From assembly GCF_016899955.1 (NCBI RefSeq), contig NZ_JACJJL010000005.1, forward strand, positions 124,001 to 188,000: 64,000 nt of DNA, in the 5' to 3' direction. Of this stretch, positions 18,544 to 28,247 are shown in pieces; the stretch's first letter is position 1; the number at the start of each line of letters is the position of its first letter. The notes beneath the pieces are model-generated. The model had not been told where the DNA came from. It worked only from the letters and a program-made list of their open reading frames with translations, and searched no databases. Position numbers and translations under genes: made by a program. The DNA comes from Marseilla massiliensis (GTDB lineage: Bacteria > Bacteroidota > Bacteroidia > Bacteroidales > Bacteroidaceae).

Positions 18544-19881
18544 ATGACTACCATAAACAACTATCGCAAACAGCCAACCCACCACCGGGGAGGGTTGGGG
18601 ATGGGCCTTATGCTCGTCTTTTTCTTCATCTTTTCGCTTGCTGCCTCTGCCCAGTTCTCAAAGCCCAGGCGCCAATACGTGGAATACTTGGTAACGGCCA
18701 GCCATCCCGACCGAAACTACAAGACCGGCGAGCACGCCTCGCTAACCATCGAAGCCTACAAAGGCGGCAATGCGCTCGAAGGCGTAACGGTATACTACCG
18801 ATGCGGCGACGAGATGTTTCTGCCCTCTGCCGAAGACTCGGTGACGTTCAGCAAGGGCAAGGCCGTAATACACGTCGGCACACGCCGCCAACCGGGTTTC
18901 ATGGCCTGCAGCCTCAGGTTCTCGGTTTACGGCAGTGAATACAAAGACTTGGTCAAGGTGGCGTTCAGCCCCGAGAGCATAGAGCCGTTCACTGTAATGC
19001 CCAAAGACTTCGACAGTTTCTGGCAGAAGACGCTTGAAAATGCAAAGTCTGCTGACCTGCAACCGGTGATAACGCCGCTGCCCGGGCGCTCGACCGACCG
19101 CGTGGAGGTGGCTTTGGTAAAACTGACCGTAGGGCCCGACGGCCGCAACATGTACGGATACCTTACCAAACCCAAAGACGGCAAGAAGCACCCGGTATTG
19201 TTCTGCCCGCCGGGCGCAGGCGCCAAGAAGATAGAACCGACCACTTACTATAGCGAACAGGGCTACATCTACCTAAACATCTGCATCCACAGCGGGTGCA
19301 ACCCCGAACTGAGCGACGACCTGTATGCCACCGCACGCAAGGTGGCCGACAAGTATGAACGCAACGGCATTGCCGACAAAGAGTCGTTCTATTACCGCAG
19401 TGTGTACGCCGGATGCTCGCGGTGCATCGACTTCCTTTGCTCGCTGCCCGAGTGGGACGGCAAGAACGTCGGCGTCACCGGAGGCAGCCAGGGAGGTGCC
19501 CTCACCATCGTAACGGCAGCGCTCAACCCAAAGGTTACTTTCTGCGCCCCGTTCTACCCCGCCCTGTGCGACCTGACCGGATTCTGCCACGGGCGGGCCG
19601 GAGGCTGGCCCAAGTATTTCCAGAAAGGCAAAGAAGCCGATGGGGCCGAAAAAACACTACAGTATTATGATGTGGTAAACTTCGCACGAAAACTCAAATG
19701 CCCGGTTTTTTTCTCCTTCGGGTACAACGATGACACATGCTCACCAACATCGACATACGGCACTTTCAACGAAATAAAGGCGCCAAAAAAACTTGCCGTC
19801 ACACCGACAAGCGGCCACTGGAGGTTTCCCGAAACCAACGACGAGGCCATGGAATGGATGGGGCAACAGGCCAAACAGTAA
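18544..19881 (+). CDS. secreted acetyl esterase (AXE1 / cephalosporin-C deacetylase family)
   Basis: 445-residue exported alpha/beta hydrolase likely removing acetyl groups from xylan or pectin. Hydrophobic signal core (LMLVFFFIFSLAASAQ), an N-terminal beta-rich domain to about residue 140, then the AXE1 catalytic domain with S315 in GGSQGGA, Asp in FGYNDDTCSP and His in TSGHWRFP. A start at 18544 gives an unusually long, polar N-region; an ATG at 18601 would start right at the hydrophobic core but lacks positive charge. The DNA at 18575-18600 is G-rich (CCGGGGAGGGTTGGGGATGG) and may be a dispersed repeat that extends the N-terminus. Followed by a strong terminator. Confidence 0.85.
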   Translation: MTTINNYRKQPTHHRGGLGMGLMLVFFFIFSLAASAQFSKPRRQYVEYLVTASHPDRNYKTGEHASLTIEAYKGGNALEGVTVYYRCGDEMFLPSAEDSVTFSKGKAVIHVGTRRQPGFMACSLRFSVYGSEYKDLVKVAFSPESIEPFTVMPKDFDSFWQKTLENAKSADLQPVITPLPGRSTDRVEVALVKLTVGPDGRNMYGYLTKPKDGKKHPVLFCPPGAGAKKIEPTTYYSEQGYIYLNICIHSGCNPELSDDLYATARKVADKYERNGIADKESFYYRSVYAGCSRCIDFLCSLPEWDGKNVGVTGGSQGGALTIVTAALNPKVTFCAPFYPALCDLTGFCHGRAGGWPKYFQKGKEADGAEKTLQYYDVVNFARKLKCPVFFSFGYNDDTCSPTSTYGTFNEIKAPKKLAVTPTSGHWRFPETNDEAMEWMGQQAKQ

Positions 19882-19908
19882 ACATTTTCATACCTAAAAC
19901 AGCATGAC

Positions 19909-19973
19909 AAAGCCGAACATGACCAGCAACGCATTGGCAAAAACCAACGACAATGGTCATTTCGGCTTTTTTA
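19909..19973 (+). terminator. intrinsic terminator after the acetyl esterase
   Basis: Imperfect 17-bp stem (19909-19925 with 19954-19970) followed by a run of six T. Clear Rho-independent form; it isolates the downstream fimbrillin block. Confidence 0.85.
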
Positions 19974-20047
19974 TAATCCCAGCCATCAGCCATTTCTCGT
20001 CACAAGCGTCATTATCTTAAAAAGTTTTCATTATGAACCATTATGGA

Positions 20048-20079
20048 CTTGACAATCATTGCAATTTACATTATCTTTG
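20048..20079 (+). promoter_or_regulatory. promoter of the fimbrillin block
   Basis: CTTG at 20048-20051 and TATCTTTG at 20072-20079, 20 bp between. Predicted start near 20083, giving a leader of about 100 nt that is AT-rich. The only good promoter I see before the fimbrillin genes. Confidence 0.75.
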
Positions 20080-20186
20080 CACTTGACAAGCAATAGTTAG
20101 CGGATCAATGGCCATAATACTCCAAACAAATACCTTGTCTGAAGCGAATGTATTCTATCAATAACAAATTAAAGCATGGTATAATT

Positions 20187-21119
20187 ATGAAAACGAAAGA
20201 TATTATTAAGCTATTGTTAGCTTCTTCCATTGCATGTGCATGCTCATCAGGAGGCGACGACAATGTGTCCGATGGCCAGGAGCCTACCCCTCCGACCACT
20301 CACACGAAGCTACCGATAAACATCAGCACCGAACTCATGGAGCCCAACGGCACCCGTGTGACCGACTACAGCTTTGAATCAGGAGACAAGATAGGCCTCT
20401 TCGTGGTAAACCGGACGTCTGACGGTTCTGCCGCGCAACTGAAACCTACCGGCAACCATGTCGACAACATGCCGTTCACTTACAACGGGACGTGGACTCC
20501 GGCAACCCCCATCTACTGGCTTGACGACAAGACCCACGCCGATTTCTACCTTTACTATCCCTACACACCAAGCCTGCCTAACGTAGAGAACATGCCGTTC
20601 AAGGTGAATTCAGACCAAAGCACAGAGGGCGCATACAAGGCAAGCGACCTGCTTGCCGGCTCATCAAAGGACATTGCCCCGACAGACAAAGCCATCACCA
20701 TATTGGCAAAGCACCTGCTTAGCCAGATGATAGTGAAGATTGTGCCGGGCAACGGGTTCACCGCCGAGTCGCTGGCGGCAGCAAACGTAAGCGTAAGGAT
20801 AAACAATGTGAAGACCAACGCCACCGTCAACATAGCCAAGGCCACCGTGAGTGCAAGCGGGGCCACGTCGAACATCACACCGCTCAAGACCGCCCAATTC
20901 ACTTACAAGGCGCTCATCGTTCCGCAAAGCGTGCCCGACGGCAACCTCATATCGGTGACCGTAGACGGAAGGGAGTTCAACCTGCCAAAGGCTTTCACGT
21001 TCATCAGCGGCAAACTACACCGGTTCACCGTCACCCTGAGCAAGACCAGCAACGGCATCAACGTAAGCATCGGCCAATGGGAAGACGACGGCACTGACAA
21101 CGGAGGTACTGCAGAATAG
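20187..21119 (+). CDS. fimbrillin-family (Mfa-like) surface lipoprotein
   Basis: 310-residue lipoprotein of the Mfa-like fimbrillin family, expected on the outer surface as a pilus subunit or tip/anchor protein. Lipoprotein signal MKTKDIIKLLLASSIACAC with the lipid-carrying Cys near residue 19. The family core is clear: GDKIGLFVVN, YWLDDKTHADFYLYYPY, ENMPFKVNSDQS, YKASDLL and the IAPTDKAITILAKHLLSQM strand. The start at 20187 gives the signal peptide; the upstream in-frame ATG at 20148 does not. First gene of a collinear surface block; two further proteins downstream share this domain. Confidence 0.87.
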   Translation: MKTKDIIKLLLASSIACACSSGGDDNVSDGQEPTPPTTHTKLPINISTELMEPNGTRVTDYSFESGDKIGLFVVNRTSDGSAAQLKPTGNHVDNMPFTYNGTWTPATPIYWLDDKTHADFYLYYPYTPSLPNVENMPFKVNSDQSTEGAYKASDLLAGSSKDIAPTDKAITILAKHLLSQMIVKIVPGNGFTAESLAAANVSVRINNVKTNATVNIAKATVSASGATSNITPLKTAQFTYKALIVPQSVPDGNLISVTVDGREFNLPKAFTFISGKLHRFTVTLSKTSNGINVSIGQWEDDGTDNGGTAE

Positions 21120-21228
21120 GCCCGAAGCCGCCACCGGCGTACACCGCAGGCGCGGCAACAAGGCATACGCAGGCAGGCATTGCTTTGCCGGCCCTGCCAT
21201 TCGAAATATCATTTCTGGTAACAACTAA

Positions 21229-24200
21229 ATGAACATCATCATGAACAGTACTAACAAAACATACGACATAAGGCATTCAGCCAGTGCCCTTCCGCCACGG
21301 AAGGGCACCGGTGCCGGCCTGACAGCATGCCTGTTGCGCCAAGGCCTGATTGGGACAGGCTTCTTGCTCGCACTGTTGCTTACGTCATGCTCCGACGACT
21401 TGTTCACCGGAACGGCTGCCGACGAGGCGGCAGGACGCATAAACCTCTCGGGCGAGATAGACCAACTGGCCGTCACCCGGGTAAACGACAACGGCTTCTG
21501 CGACGGCGACGTGATGGGCGTATATATCGTTGACTACGACGGAAACACCCCCGGCACACTGCAGGTGAGCGGCAACCGAGGCGACAACGTGCGCCACACG
21601 TTCGACGAGGCCGCCTATAAGTGGTCGTCGGCCTACGACCTTTACTGGAAAGACAAGCACACCCACATTGATGTCTACGGCTATTATCCGTTCGGTTCTC
21701 CCGAAAGCATCGATGCCTATCCGTTCATAGTGCAGCGCGACCAGAGCACCACGACCGACGAGAATGGCATGGGAGGCTATGAGGCCAGCGACTTCCTTTG
21801 GGGCAAGGCAGCCGATGTGGCACCGACAAACAGCGTAATCCGCCTGCCCATGCAGCACCGCATGGCCAACGCCCGCGTCACCCTCGTTGAGGGTAGCGGC
21901 TTCGCATCGGGCGAATGGGGGCAGACCGAGAAGATTGTCTTGGCCACCAACCTCATCCGCGAGGCTGCAATCAACCTCTCGACAGGCGAGGTCACACCCA
22001 CAGGCAAGGTTGAACAGACCGCAACCATGCCCAGCCGCAGGGGCGACGAATGGCGCGCCATAGTGGTGCCACAGACCGTGCAAGGCGGCCAGACGCTATT
22101 CAGCATCACCATAGGGGGCGTGCCCTACAAGTTCAAGAAAGACGAGGCGTTCACCTATGTGGCCGGAAAGATGAACAACTTTGCCATCCGCGTAGACAAG
22201 AAATCCGCGTCGGGGCAGTATGCCCTCACCCTTATCAGCGAGAGCATCACACCATGGGAGAACGACTTAGTGAGCCATGATGCCAACGCCCGCGAGTATA
22301 TCGTCATCAACTCCACGGCAGGCCATCTCAAAGACTCAATCGTTGCTGCCAACAAAGACTACACCCAGGTGAAGAACTTGAAGCTGACCGGCCGCATCAA
22401 CACGAAGGATTTTGAGTTTATGCGCGACTCAATGGACAACCTGCAGTCGCTGAACATGAAGGAGGTTCGTGTGAGTGGACTTATGGGGCGCAAGCCTTGG
22501 GAAAAAGGAGATGCAGCTAATGACTTCGACGAAAAAGACGATATAATAACAGGAAGCGCTTTCAACGAAAAGAAATCGCTTCTCCGAGTCGTGCTCCCCG
22601 ATACCCTGAAAGGAATAGGCGAATGCGCTTTCAGAAACTGCGTCAACCTTACTGGGTCAATCATCATACCAGAAGGAGTGACCGAGATTGGCCCGAGCGC
22701 TTTCCTTTGGTGCAATTCTCTGACCGGCACTCTGTCCTTGCCAAGCACACTCGAATATATAGGAGGAGGTGGCGCGGTTGACATTGGAGGCGCATTCAAC
22801 GGATGCAACTTCACGTGTGAACTAAAACTGCCCAATAAACTGAAGTATATCGGACATCAGGTCTTTACCGGCAATACCGGTTATTACGGCAACCTCATAC
22901 TTCCGGAAAACCTTGAATTCATAGGCGATGCCGCTTTTGCAGGGTGCAAGAACCTGACGGGCGACTTGAAAATACCACAGGGTGTGACTTTCATATCACA
23001 GGGAGCGTTTGAAAATACCGGGCTGAACGGCACCCTGCAGCTACATGATGGAATAACGGGAATACTAACAAATGCCTTTGCCTACACGCAACTGAAAGGT
23101 GAGTTGATACTCCCCAAGAATCTGACGACACTGGGTGAAGGGGCATTTAACGGGTGTGATTTCTCTGGCGAACTAAAGCTCCCGAAAGACATTGCGTCCA
23201 TAGGCAACAACGCATTTGCAGGCAACTGGCGAATGATGGGAATAATAGAATTCCCCGAAGGGCTGCAAACCATTGGCGCAGGAGCCTTTGCCAACTGCCG
23301 AAGCATTGAAGGGCTGGTATTCCCCGAAAGCCTCGAAAACATACGCTATGAAGCTACCTGGGGCGACAACGGTGGGGCTTTTGCCAATTGTTTCGGCATA
23401 GGCAGCATCGTATGCAAAGGCTCTGTGCCCGCAAATGTACAGGAAGGCGCATTCAACGGCGTGGCCAAGGACAACTTCACGCTCGAAGTGCCTGAATCGT
23501 CCATTGCCCAATACCAAGTAGCAACGGGCTGGAAAGACTTCAAGCGCATTGCCGCCCACCACGAACTGGTGTGCCGCCCGTCGGTGGCCTGTGCCCTTAA
23601 CACAGAGCATAAGCAGACGCTTGTGGTGGATGCCGAGGGAGAATGGGAGGTAGCGAGCAAGCCCGACTGGTGCGAACTGTCGCAGACAAGCGGCGGAAAC
23701 AAGGCCGAGGTGACGCTGACCATAAAGGCCATGGCCAAGGGTTCGGCCGACCGCACAGGCGAGATTGTGTTCCGTCTGAAGGGCAAAGACTACACCCACA
23801 AGTGCACCGTGACGCAGTATGACTACCAGTATGGCGAAGACGAGTGGCTCACGCTGCAGAAAGCCAAGCGCGGCAACAACGGCGGCATAAACATAGTGAT
23901 ACTCGGCGACGGCTACGACGGCAAGAACATATCCGACGGCGACTACCTTGCCAACATCAAGCAAGAGGTGGAATACTTCTTCGGCATAGAGCCTTACACC
24001 ACCTACCGCGACTATTTCAACGTCTACACCGCATTCCCGCTCTCCACGGAAACGGGCGTAGGAACAATCAACACCATACGCTACAACCGCTTCAACACCA
24101 CCTTCACGGGCGGAGTGGGCCTCAGGGCCGACTACGACGAGATATTCAAGTATGCGCTCAACGCCCCCACGGTGACAAAGGAGAACCTCAACCAGACGCT

Positions 24201-24822
24201 CATAATCATAGTGCCAAACAGCACCGACTACGGCGGCATCTGCCAGATGTGGGAAGACGGCTCGGCCATAGCCTTCTGTCCGCAGAGCACCTACGGCTAT
24301 CCGCTCGACTCGCGCGGCGTGATACAGCATGAGGCCGGCGGCCACGGCTTCGCCAAGCTGGGCGACGAGTACATCTACCACAACGAGTTCATCGACTTCT
24401 GCCAATGCACCTGCTGCGGCCACGTTAGCGAGTTCAACTGGGCCAAGGGCCTCGGCTGGTACGACAACCTGTCGCTCACGGGCAAGATGCACGAGGTGCC
24501 ATGGAGCCACCTCATCTTCGACGACCGCTACAGCGACATTGTCGACATCTTCGAGGGCGGCTTCATGCACAACCGCGGAGTGTTCCGCTCGGAGCAAAAC
24601 TCATGCATGAACAACGACATACCGTACTACAGCACCATCAGCCGCGAGAGCATAGTGAAGCGCATCAAGCGTTATGCCGGCGAGACTTACTCGTTTGAGG
24701 AGTTTGTGGCCAACGACAAGCGCGACGCAGGCAACGTGACCCGCAGTGCCGACGTGCCCTCGAGCACTGTACGCAGCTTCCAGATGCCGCCCAGGATACA
24801 CAAAGGCAGCCCGCTGAAGTGA
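21229..24822 (+). CDS. fimbrillin-LRR-BACON-M64 metallopeptidase fusion lipoprotein
   Basis: 1197-residue surface lipoprotein with four modules. After a lipobox (LTSC, about residue 52) residues 65-330 form an Mfa-like fimbrillin domain (YWKDKHTHIDVYGYYPF, GYEASDFLWG). Residues about 400-777 are BspA-type leucine-rich repeats (FRNCVNLTG, FAGCKNLTGDLKIPQG). About 785-868 is a BACON-like beta sandwich (SKPDWCELSQTSGG). About 870-1175 is a peptidase M64 (IgA peptidase family) domain with the zinc motif HEAGGHGFAKLGD: H1034, E1035, H1039 and D1046. It could bind and cleave a host or mucus glycoprotein; the substrate is unknown. The fimbrillin module in front of a protease is unusual. Confidence 0.87.
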   Translation: MNIIMNSTNKTYDIRHSASALPPRKGTGAGLTACLLRQGLIGTGFLLALLLTSCSDDLFTGTAADEAAGRINLSGEIDQLAVTRVNDNGFCDGDVMGVYIVDYDGNTPGTLQVSGNRGDNVRHTFDEAAYKWSSAYDLYWKDKHTHIDVYGYYPFGSPESIDAYPFIVQRDQSTTTDENGMGGYEASDFLWGKAADVAPTNSVIRLPMQHRMANARVTLVEGSGFASGEWGQTEKIVLATNLIREAAINLSTGEVTPTGKVEQTATMPSRRGDEWRAIVVPQTVQGGQTLFSITIGGVPYKFKKDEAFTYVAGKMNNFAIRVDKKSASGQYALTLISESITPWENDLVSHDANAREYIVINSTAGHLKDSIVAANKDYTQVKNLKLTGRINTKDFEFMRDSMDNLQSLNMKEVRVSGLMGRKPWEKGDAANDFDEKDDIITGSAFNEKKSLLRVVLPDTLKGIGECAFRNCVNLTGSIIIPEGVTEIGPSAFLWCNSLTGTLSLPSTLEYIGGGGAVDIGGAFNGCNFTCELKLPNKLKYIGHQVFTGNTGYYGNLILPENLEFIGDAAFAGCKNLTGDLKIPQGVTFISQGAFENTGLNGTLQLHDGITGILTNAFAYTQLKGELILPKNLTTLGEGAFNGCDFSGELKLPKDIASIGNNAFAGNWRMMGIIEFPEGLQTIGAGAFANCRSIEGLVFPESLENIRYEATWGDNGGAFANCFGIGSIVCKGSVPANVQEGAFNGVAKDNFTLEVPESSIAQYQVATGWKDFKRIAAHHELVCRPSVACALNTEHKQTLVVDAEGEWEVASKPDWCELSQTSGGNKAEVTLTIKAMAKGSADRTGEIVFRLKGKDYTHKCTVTQYDYQYGEDEWLTLQKAKRGNNGGINIVILGDGYDGKNISDGDYLANIKQEVEYFFGIEPYTTYRDYFNVYTAFPLSTETGVGTINTIRYNRFNTTFTGGVGLRADYDEIFKYALNAPTVTKENLNQTLIIIVPNSTDYGGICQMWEDGSAIAFCPQSTYGYPLDSRGVIQHEAGGHGFAKLGDEYIYHNEFIDFCQCTCCGHVSEFNWAKGLGWYDNLSLTGKMHEVPWSHLIFDDRYSDIVDIFEGGFMHNRGVFRSEQNSCMNNDIPYYSTISRESIVKRIKRYAGETYSFEEFVANDKRDAGNVTRSADVPSSTVRSFQMPPRIHKGSPLK

Positions 24823-24930
24823 CACCCCAAGCGACATGAAACGAAATAAAGACAACAACCAACCGCCCCGCCCAACGTGCAGCGCCCCGTCAGGGGGCAC
24901 TGCCGCAGGGGCACTAAAACCGATAGGAAG

Positions 24931-25833
24931 ATGAAACGACATACATTTATCTGCGCAAGCCTGGCACTGGCAATGGCCGTGCCAATGGCTTGCTCACAAG
25001 ACGACAACGCCGGAACAGGGCCCGCCAGCCCTGCCGACGCCAAGCACACCCCGATGACGTTCAGCGTGGCCCATCCGGCTGACAAGACGCGGGCCACCGA
25101 CGCGGGGTTTGAGACGGGCGACACCATAGGGCTGTTTGTGGCTGCTGCCGACGCCCCGCTGGAGATAGGCGGCAACCTCGTGAACAACGAACCGCTGACG
25201 CTCGCCGCCGGCACATGGACGCCACGGCGCTCTCTCTACTGGGATGACGGCACCTACAACGCCTACGCCTACTATCCGTACACCACGCCGGTGAGCTCCA
25301 TCGACAACATGCCCTTCAGCGTGAGCCGCAACCAGGGCGCCATGGAAACCGACGGGATGGACGGCTACGAGGCCAGCGACCTGCTCTATGCACGCACTTC
25401 TGGCGTGAGCGCATCGGCCTCGCCGATAAGGCTCACGTTCCGCCACATCATGAGCAAGATAACCGTCAGGCTCATAAAAGGCGAAGACTTTGAGGGCGAG
25501 ATGCCCACCGATGCCAAGGTATACGTGCACAACACCGTGCCAACGGCCACCATCGACCTGGGCGTGGGGGTGGCCACCCGCGATGTATACGGCAAGCGCG
25601 CCACCATCACCGCCAAGCAACAGGGTGCCTACACCTATTCGGCCATCATCGTGCCACAGCGCATCGACAACCGCACTCCGCTCATAGAGGTGATAATGAA
25701 AGGCGTGTCTTACATCTTCGAGAGCAAGTTCCAGTTCAAGCCCGGCACCGAGCACCTTGTCAACCTGGTCATATCCGACAACCCGGACAAGGTGAAGATA
25801 GAGGTTGGAGGCGAGATACAAGATTGGCAATGA
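24931..25833 (+). CDS. fimbrillin-family (Mfa-like) surface lipoprotein
   Basis: 300-residue lipoprotein, third protein in the block with an Mfa-like domain. Signal peptide with lipobox PMAC (Cys 21). Core segments GDTIGLFVAA, LYWDDGTYNAYAYYPY, IDNMPFSVSRNQ, YEASDLLYART and RLTFRHIMSKITVRL correspond one for one to those of the 20187 and 21229 proteins. The start at 24931 was chosen for the signal peptide. It lies 108 bp after the M64 fusion gene; the same 108-109 bp gap separates the neighbours on both sides. A hairpin follows. Confidence 0.87.
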   Translation: MKRHTFICASLALAMAVPMACSQDDNAGTGPASPADAKHTPMTFSVAHPADKTRATDAGFETGDTIGLFVAAADAPLEIGGNLVNNEPLTLAAGTWTPRRSLYWDDGTYNAYAYYPYTTPVSSIDNMPFSVSRNQGAMETDGMDGYEASDLLYARTSGVSASASPIRLTFRHIMSKITVRLIKGEDFEGEMPTDAKVYVHNTVPTATIDLGVGVATRDVYGKRATITAKQQGAYTYSAIIVPQRIDNRTPLIEVIMKGVSYIFESKFQFKPGTEHLVNLVISDNPDKVKIEVGGEIQDWQ

Positions 25834-25886
25834 CTATTAACCGATGAATAATGACAGATTACGAATCTGAGTAAATGACATGAGTG

Positions 25887-25916
25887 ATGGCAGGCCGCGT
25901 GTGAGCGGCCTGCCAT
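25887..25916. terminator. perfect hairpin between fimbrillin and the next gene
   Basis: 12-bp perfect inverted repeat (25887-25898 with 25905-25916), 6-nt loop, no T-run. May be a weak terminator, an mRNA-processing site or a stabilising stem inside the operon. Confidence 0.45.
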
Positions 25917-25942
25917 GGTCGCACCGAAGAATCCAGGCAACA

Positions 25943-26974
25943 ATGACAAAAGCACTGATCATATTATCGACATTGACTCTCATACTCGGGGGCGTGGCGT
26001 TGGCTTTGAGGCTGACACCCGCCCCCGTTCTGTCTGGCGGCCACGGCATGGCGGGCTACGGCGTGCATGAAGGGCGCCAGCTGGTGGTCATGGCCGACGG
26101 CAGCGGCAACAGCCATTTCGCCGTATGCGACGCCGCCGGCAACCACCTGTTCAACATACCGCTGCGCGACTGCACGCTCGACGTGAGGTTCAGGGGCGGC
26201 CGGCTGCGCTTCCGCGAGAACGCCACCGGGCGCGAGGGCTACATAGACAGGCTGGGACAGGTGTGTTTTGAAGCCGGCGGCAAGGCCGAGCCGACGCCCG
26301 ACGAACGCGCGGGCAGGACTGCCGAACCAACAGAGACGGCTCAAGGCCAACAGGCAACAGCCGGCGACGGCCCCACCAACAGCAGCCAAGAACAAAGCGA
26401 CCAGGCCTCCGACCTCAGGCGCATGGCCCGCAGCAACCCGTTTTACGCCGAGGCCGCCAAGGTGCTGTCGGGCAAGTTCACCGAAGAAGACGCAGGCCGC
26501 AGGAGCATGATATTGAGATACTGCGAGCACCTGCGCACGGCATACACCACCAAAGACATCGACTTCATCAAACAAGTGTTCAGCGACCGGGCGCTCATCA
26601 TCGTGGGCAACGTGGTCAGGACGGGGCCCGACGACACCAAGGCCGCCCTGCCGCGGCAACGCACCGAATACTTCATACGCACAAAAAAAGAATATATCAG
26701 CAGGCTGAAGCGAGCTTTCGATGCCTCGCGGACCATCGACGTGCGCTTTTCGGCCTTCAGGATAATGCGCCACCCCACCGTCGACGGAATATACGGCGTG
26801 AGCCTCAGGCAGGGCTACCGCAGCGACCACTATTCCGACGACGGCTACCTCTTCTTGCTTTGGGACTTCAGAAACCCGTCGATGCCGCTCATCCACGTGC
26901 GCACATGGCAGCCGGCGGCATCGGTTGAAGCCCCCGACGACGTAATGGACATAACCGACTTCAACCTCAACTAA
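25943..26974 (+). CDS. membrane-anchored protein with NTF2-like region, unknown function
   Basis: 343 residues. An N-terminal hydrophobic helix (ALIILSTLTLILGGVALAL) anchors or exports it. Residues about 110-165 are low-complexity (Ala, Glu, Thr, Gln, Ser) and look like a linker. The C-terminal part from about residue 185 (LRTAYTTKDIDFIKQVFSDRA, RRTEYF-like and DVRFSAFRIMRHP segments) resembles the NTF2/SnoaL fold used in many bacterial envelope proteins; this is a tentative match. The start at 25943 gives the membrane helix at the N-terminus. Its stop codon shares a base with the next ATG (TAATG), so the two proteins are translationally coupled. Confidence 0.6.
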   Translation: MTKALIILSTLTLILGGVALALRLTPAPVLSGGHGMAGYGVHEGRQLVVMADGSGNSHFAVCDAAGNHLFNIPLRDCTLDVRFRGGRLRFRENATGREGYIDRLGQVCFEAGGKAEPTPDERAGRTAEPTETAQGQQATAGDGPTNSSQEQSDQASDLRRMARSNPFYAEAAKVLSGKFTEEDAGRRSMILRYCEHLRTAYTTKDIDFIKQVFSDRALIIVGNVVRTGPDDTKAALPRQRTEYFIRTKKEYISRLKRAFDASRTIDVRFSAFRIMRHPTVDGIYGVSLRQGYRSDHYSDDGYLFLLWDFRNPSMPLIHVRTWQPAASVEAPDDVMDITDFNLN

Positions 26975-27957
26975 TGGCAAACAGAACCCTCAAGATGCGC
27001 ATTGCAGCCTTGGCGCTGCTATTCATCGCGGCACAGGCGGCACGGCTGTCTGTGGCCGAAGCACAAGACTTCGCGGTCAAACAGTTCCGACAGCTGCCCA
27101 ACGACGTGAGCGCTTTCATCGACCCCGTGCGCGACCTCAACGACGAGCCATGCGCCCTCATCAAGGTGGCTGCACCCGAGGAGTTTGCCTTCTCGTCGCC
27201 GCTGGGCATAGTGGTGCGCCGCGACGAGGTGGGCGAGATATGGCTCTACATGCCGCGCGGGTCGAAAATGCTCACCATAAAGCACCCGCGATGGGGCGTG
27301 CTGCGCGACTACAGGTTTCCCCAACCTCTCGAAAGCCACGTCACCTACGAGCTGACGCTCGACCTTCCGCGCCAAGACGACACGCTGCGGACAGACACCA
27401 TAATACTCACCCAGACCATAGTAGACACCGTGACCATTGGCCGCCGCAAGCCCAGGCTGCCCCTGGCGGCAAGCGCCCTGCTCACGGCGTCATTCCACGA
27501 CAACGGCCCCTCGTGGGGCATCATGGCCGTGGCAATGCGACGCCACGGTGCGTTTGTGCATGCGCAGACCGACTTTCGGCACACAGGCCCCACCAACGCC
27601 GAATGCAACGAGGAGGGCCTGATAGGCAACAGCGGCGTCATGCCCTATTACACCGGGGCCACGCGCCACTCGAGCTATGCCGTCACGGCAGGGCCCATCC
27701 ACCGCCTGTGGCCGGGCATCAACCTGTTTTACGGCGCCGGCTACGGCCGCACGGCCACGGCATGGCAACTGGCCGAGAGCGAGGGCGGCGGGTATGCCCT
27801 CAATAGCGGACTGACCCACAGCGGCGTGGCTGCCGAGGCGGGTGTCATGGTGAGCCTTGGGCGCATCTGCCTTTCGGCTTCTGCCATTACCATTGCCGGC
27901 AAAGCATGGCAGGGTAGCGTAGGCATAGGCATACGTCTGTATAAAAGCCACAAATGA
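26974..27957 (+). CDS. exported protein of unknown function, coupled to the preceding gene
   Basis: 327 residues with a signal peptide (IAALALLFIAAQAARLSVAEAQ). The middle (residues 60-125, with CALIKVAAP and LTIKHPRWGVLRDY) resembles PEGA-like beta domains common in Bacteroidota surface proteins; the C-terminal half (residues 165-327) is Gly-rich with alternating hydrophobic strands and ends GIGIRLYKSHK, which would suit an outer-membrane beta-barrel. Both readings are inference. It shares the TAATG overlap with the 25943 gene. The next gene is 290 bp downstream, beyond a 22-bp repeat array. Confidence 0.6.
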   Translation: MANRTLKMRIAALALLFIAAQAARLSVAEAQDFAVKQFRQLPNDVSAFIDPVRDLNDEPCALIKVAAPEEFAFSSPLGIVVRRDEVGEIWLYMPRGSKMLTIKHPRWGVLRDYRFPQPLESHVTYELTLDLPRQDDTLRTDTIILTQTIVDTVTIGRRKPRLPLAASALLTASFHDNGPSWGIMAVAMRRHGAFVHAQTDFRHTGPTNAECNEEGLIGNSGVMPYYTGATRHSSYAVTAGPIHRLWPGINLFYGAGYGRTATAWQLAESEGGGYALNSGLTHSGVAAEAGVMVSLGRICLSASAITIAGKAWQGSVGIGIRLYKSHK

Positions 27958-28067
27958 GCCGCCACGCCGCCGACGGGGCGCAAGCGCCGCGTTGCGGCAC
28001 ACCGGGTGTAAAGAAAAAACGGCCAACGGCGCCCGGCGTGCAACAGCCTCTGGCCCAGCCGATTGCA

Positions 28068-28155
28068 CAACGGGCCGGATGGCACTGCAAAAAGAGCCGT
28101 TTCGCAGCCCCGAAAGGGCCGTTTGGCCATGCAACGGGGGCCGTTTGGCAGGACA
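28068..28155. repeat. four-unit 22-bp palindromic repeat array, copy 3
   Basis: Cores at 28070 (ACGGGCCGG), 28092 (AAGAGCCGT), 28114 (AAGGGCCGT) and 28136 (GGGGGCCGT): exact 22-bp spacing, with more drift in the 5' half of the core than other copies. Ends about 92 bp before the LRR lipoprotein gene. Confidence 0.78.
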
Positions 28156-28247
28156 ATGGCCACACAGGGCCGCAACGGCAACGGCCGTGTAAGAATATTT
28201 CACGGCAACGGCAGCATTCTGCCACAAATATTTAACAACAACCGAAT

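Noticed and set aside
21229-24822. two separate genes (fimbrillin and M64 peptidase) joined by error
   Set aside because: The frame is continuous through LRR and BACON modules with normal codon use and no sign of a lost stop; multi-domain surface proteins like this are plausible in Bacteroidales.
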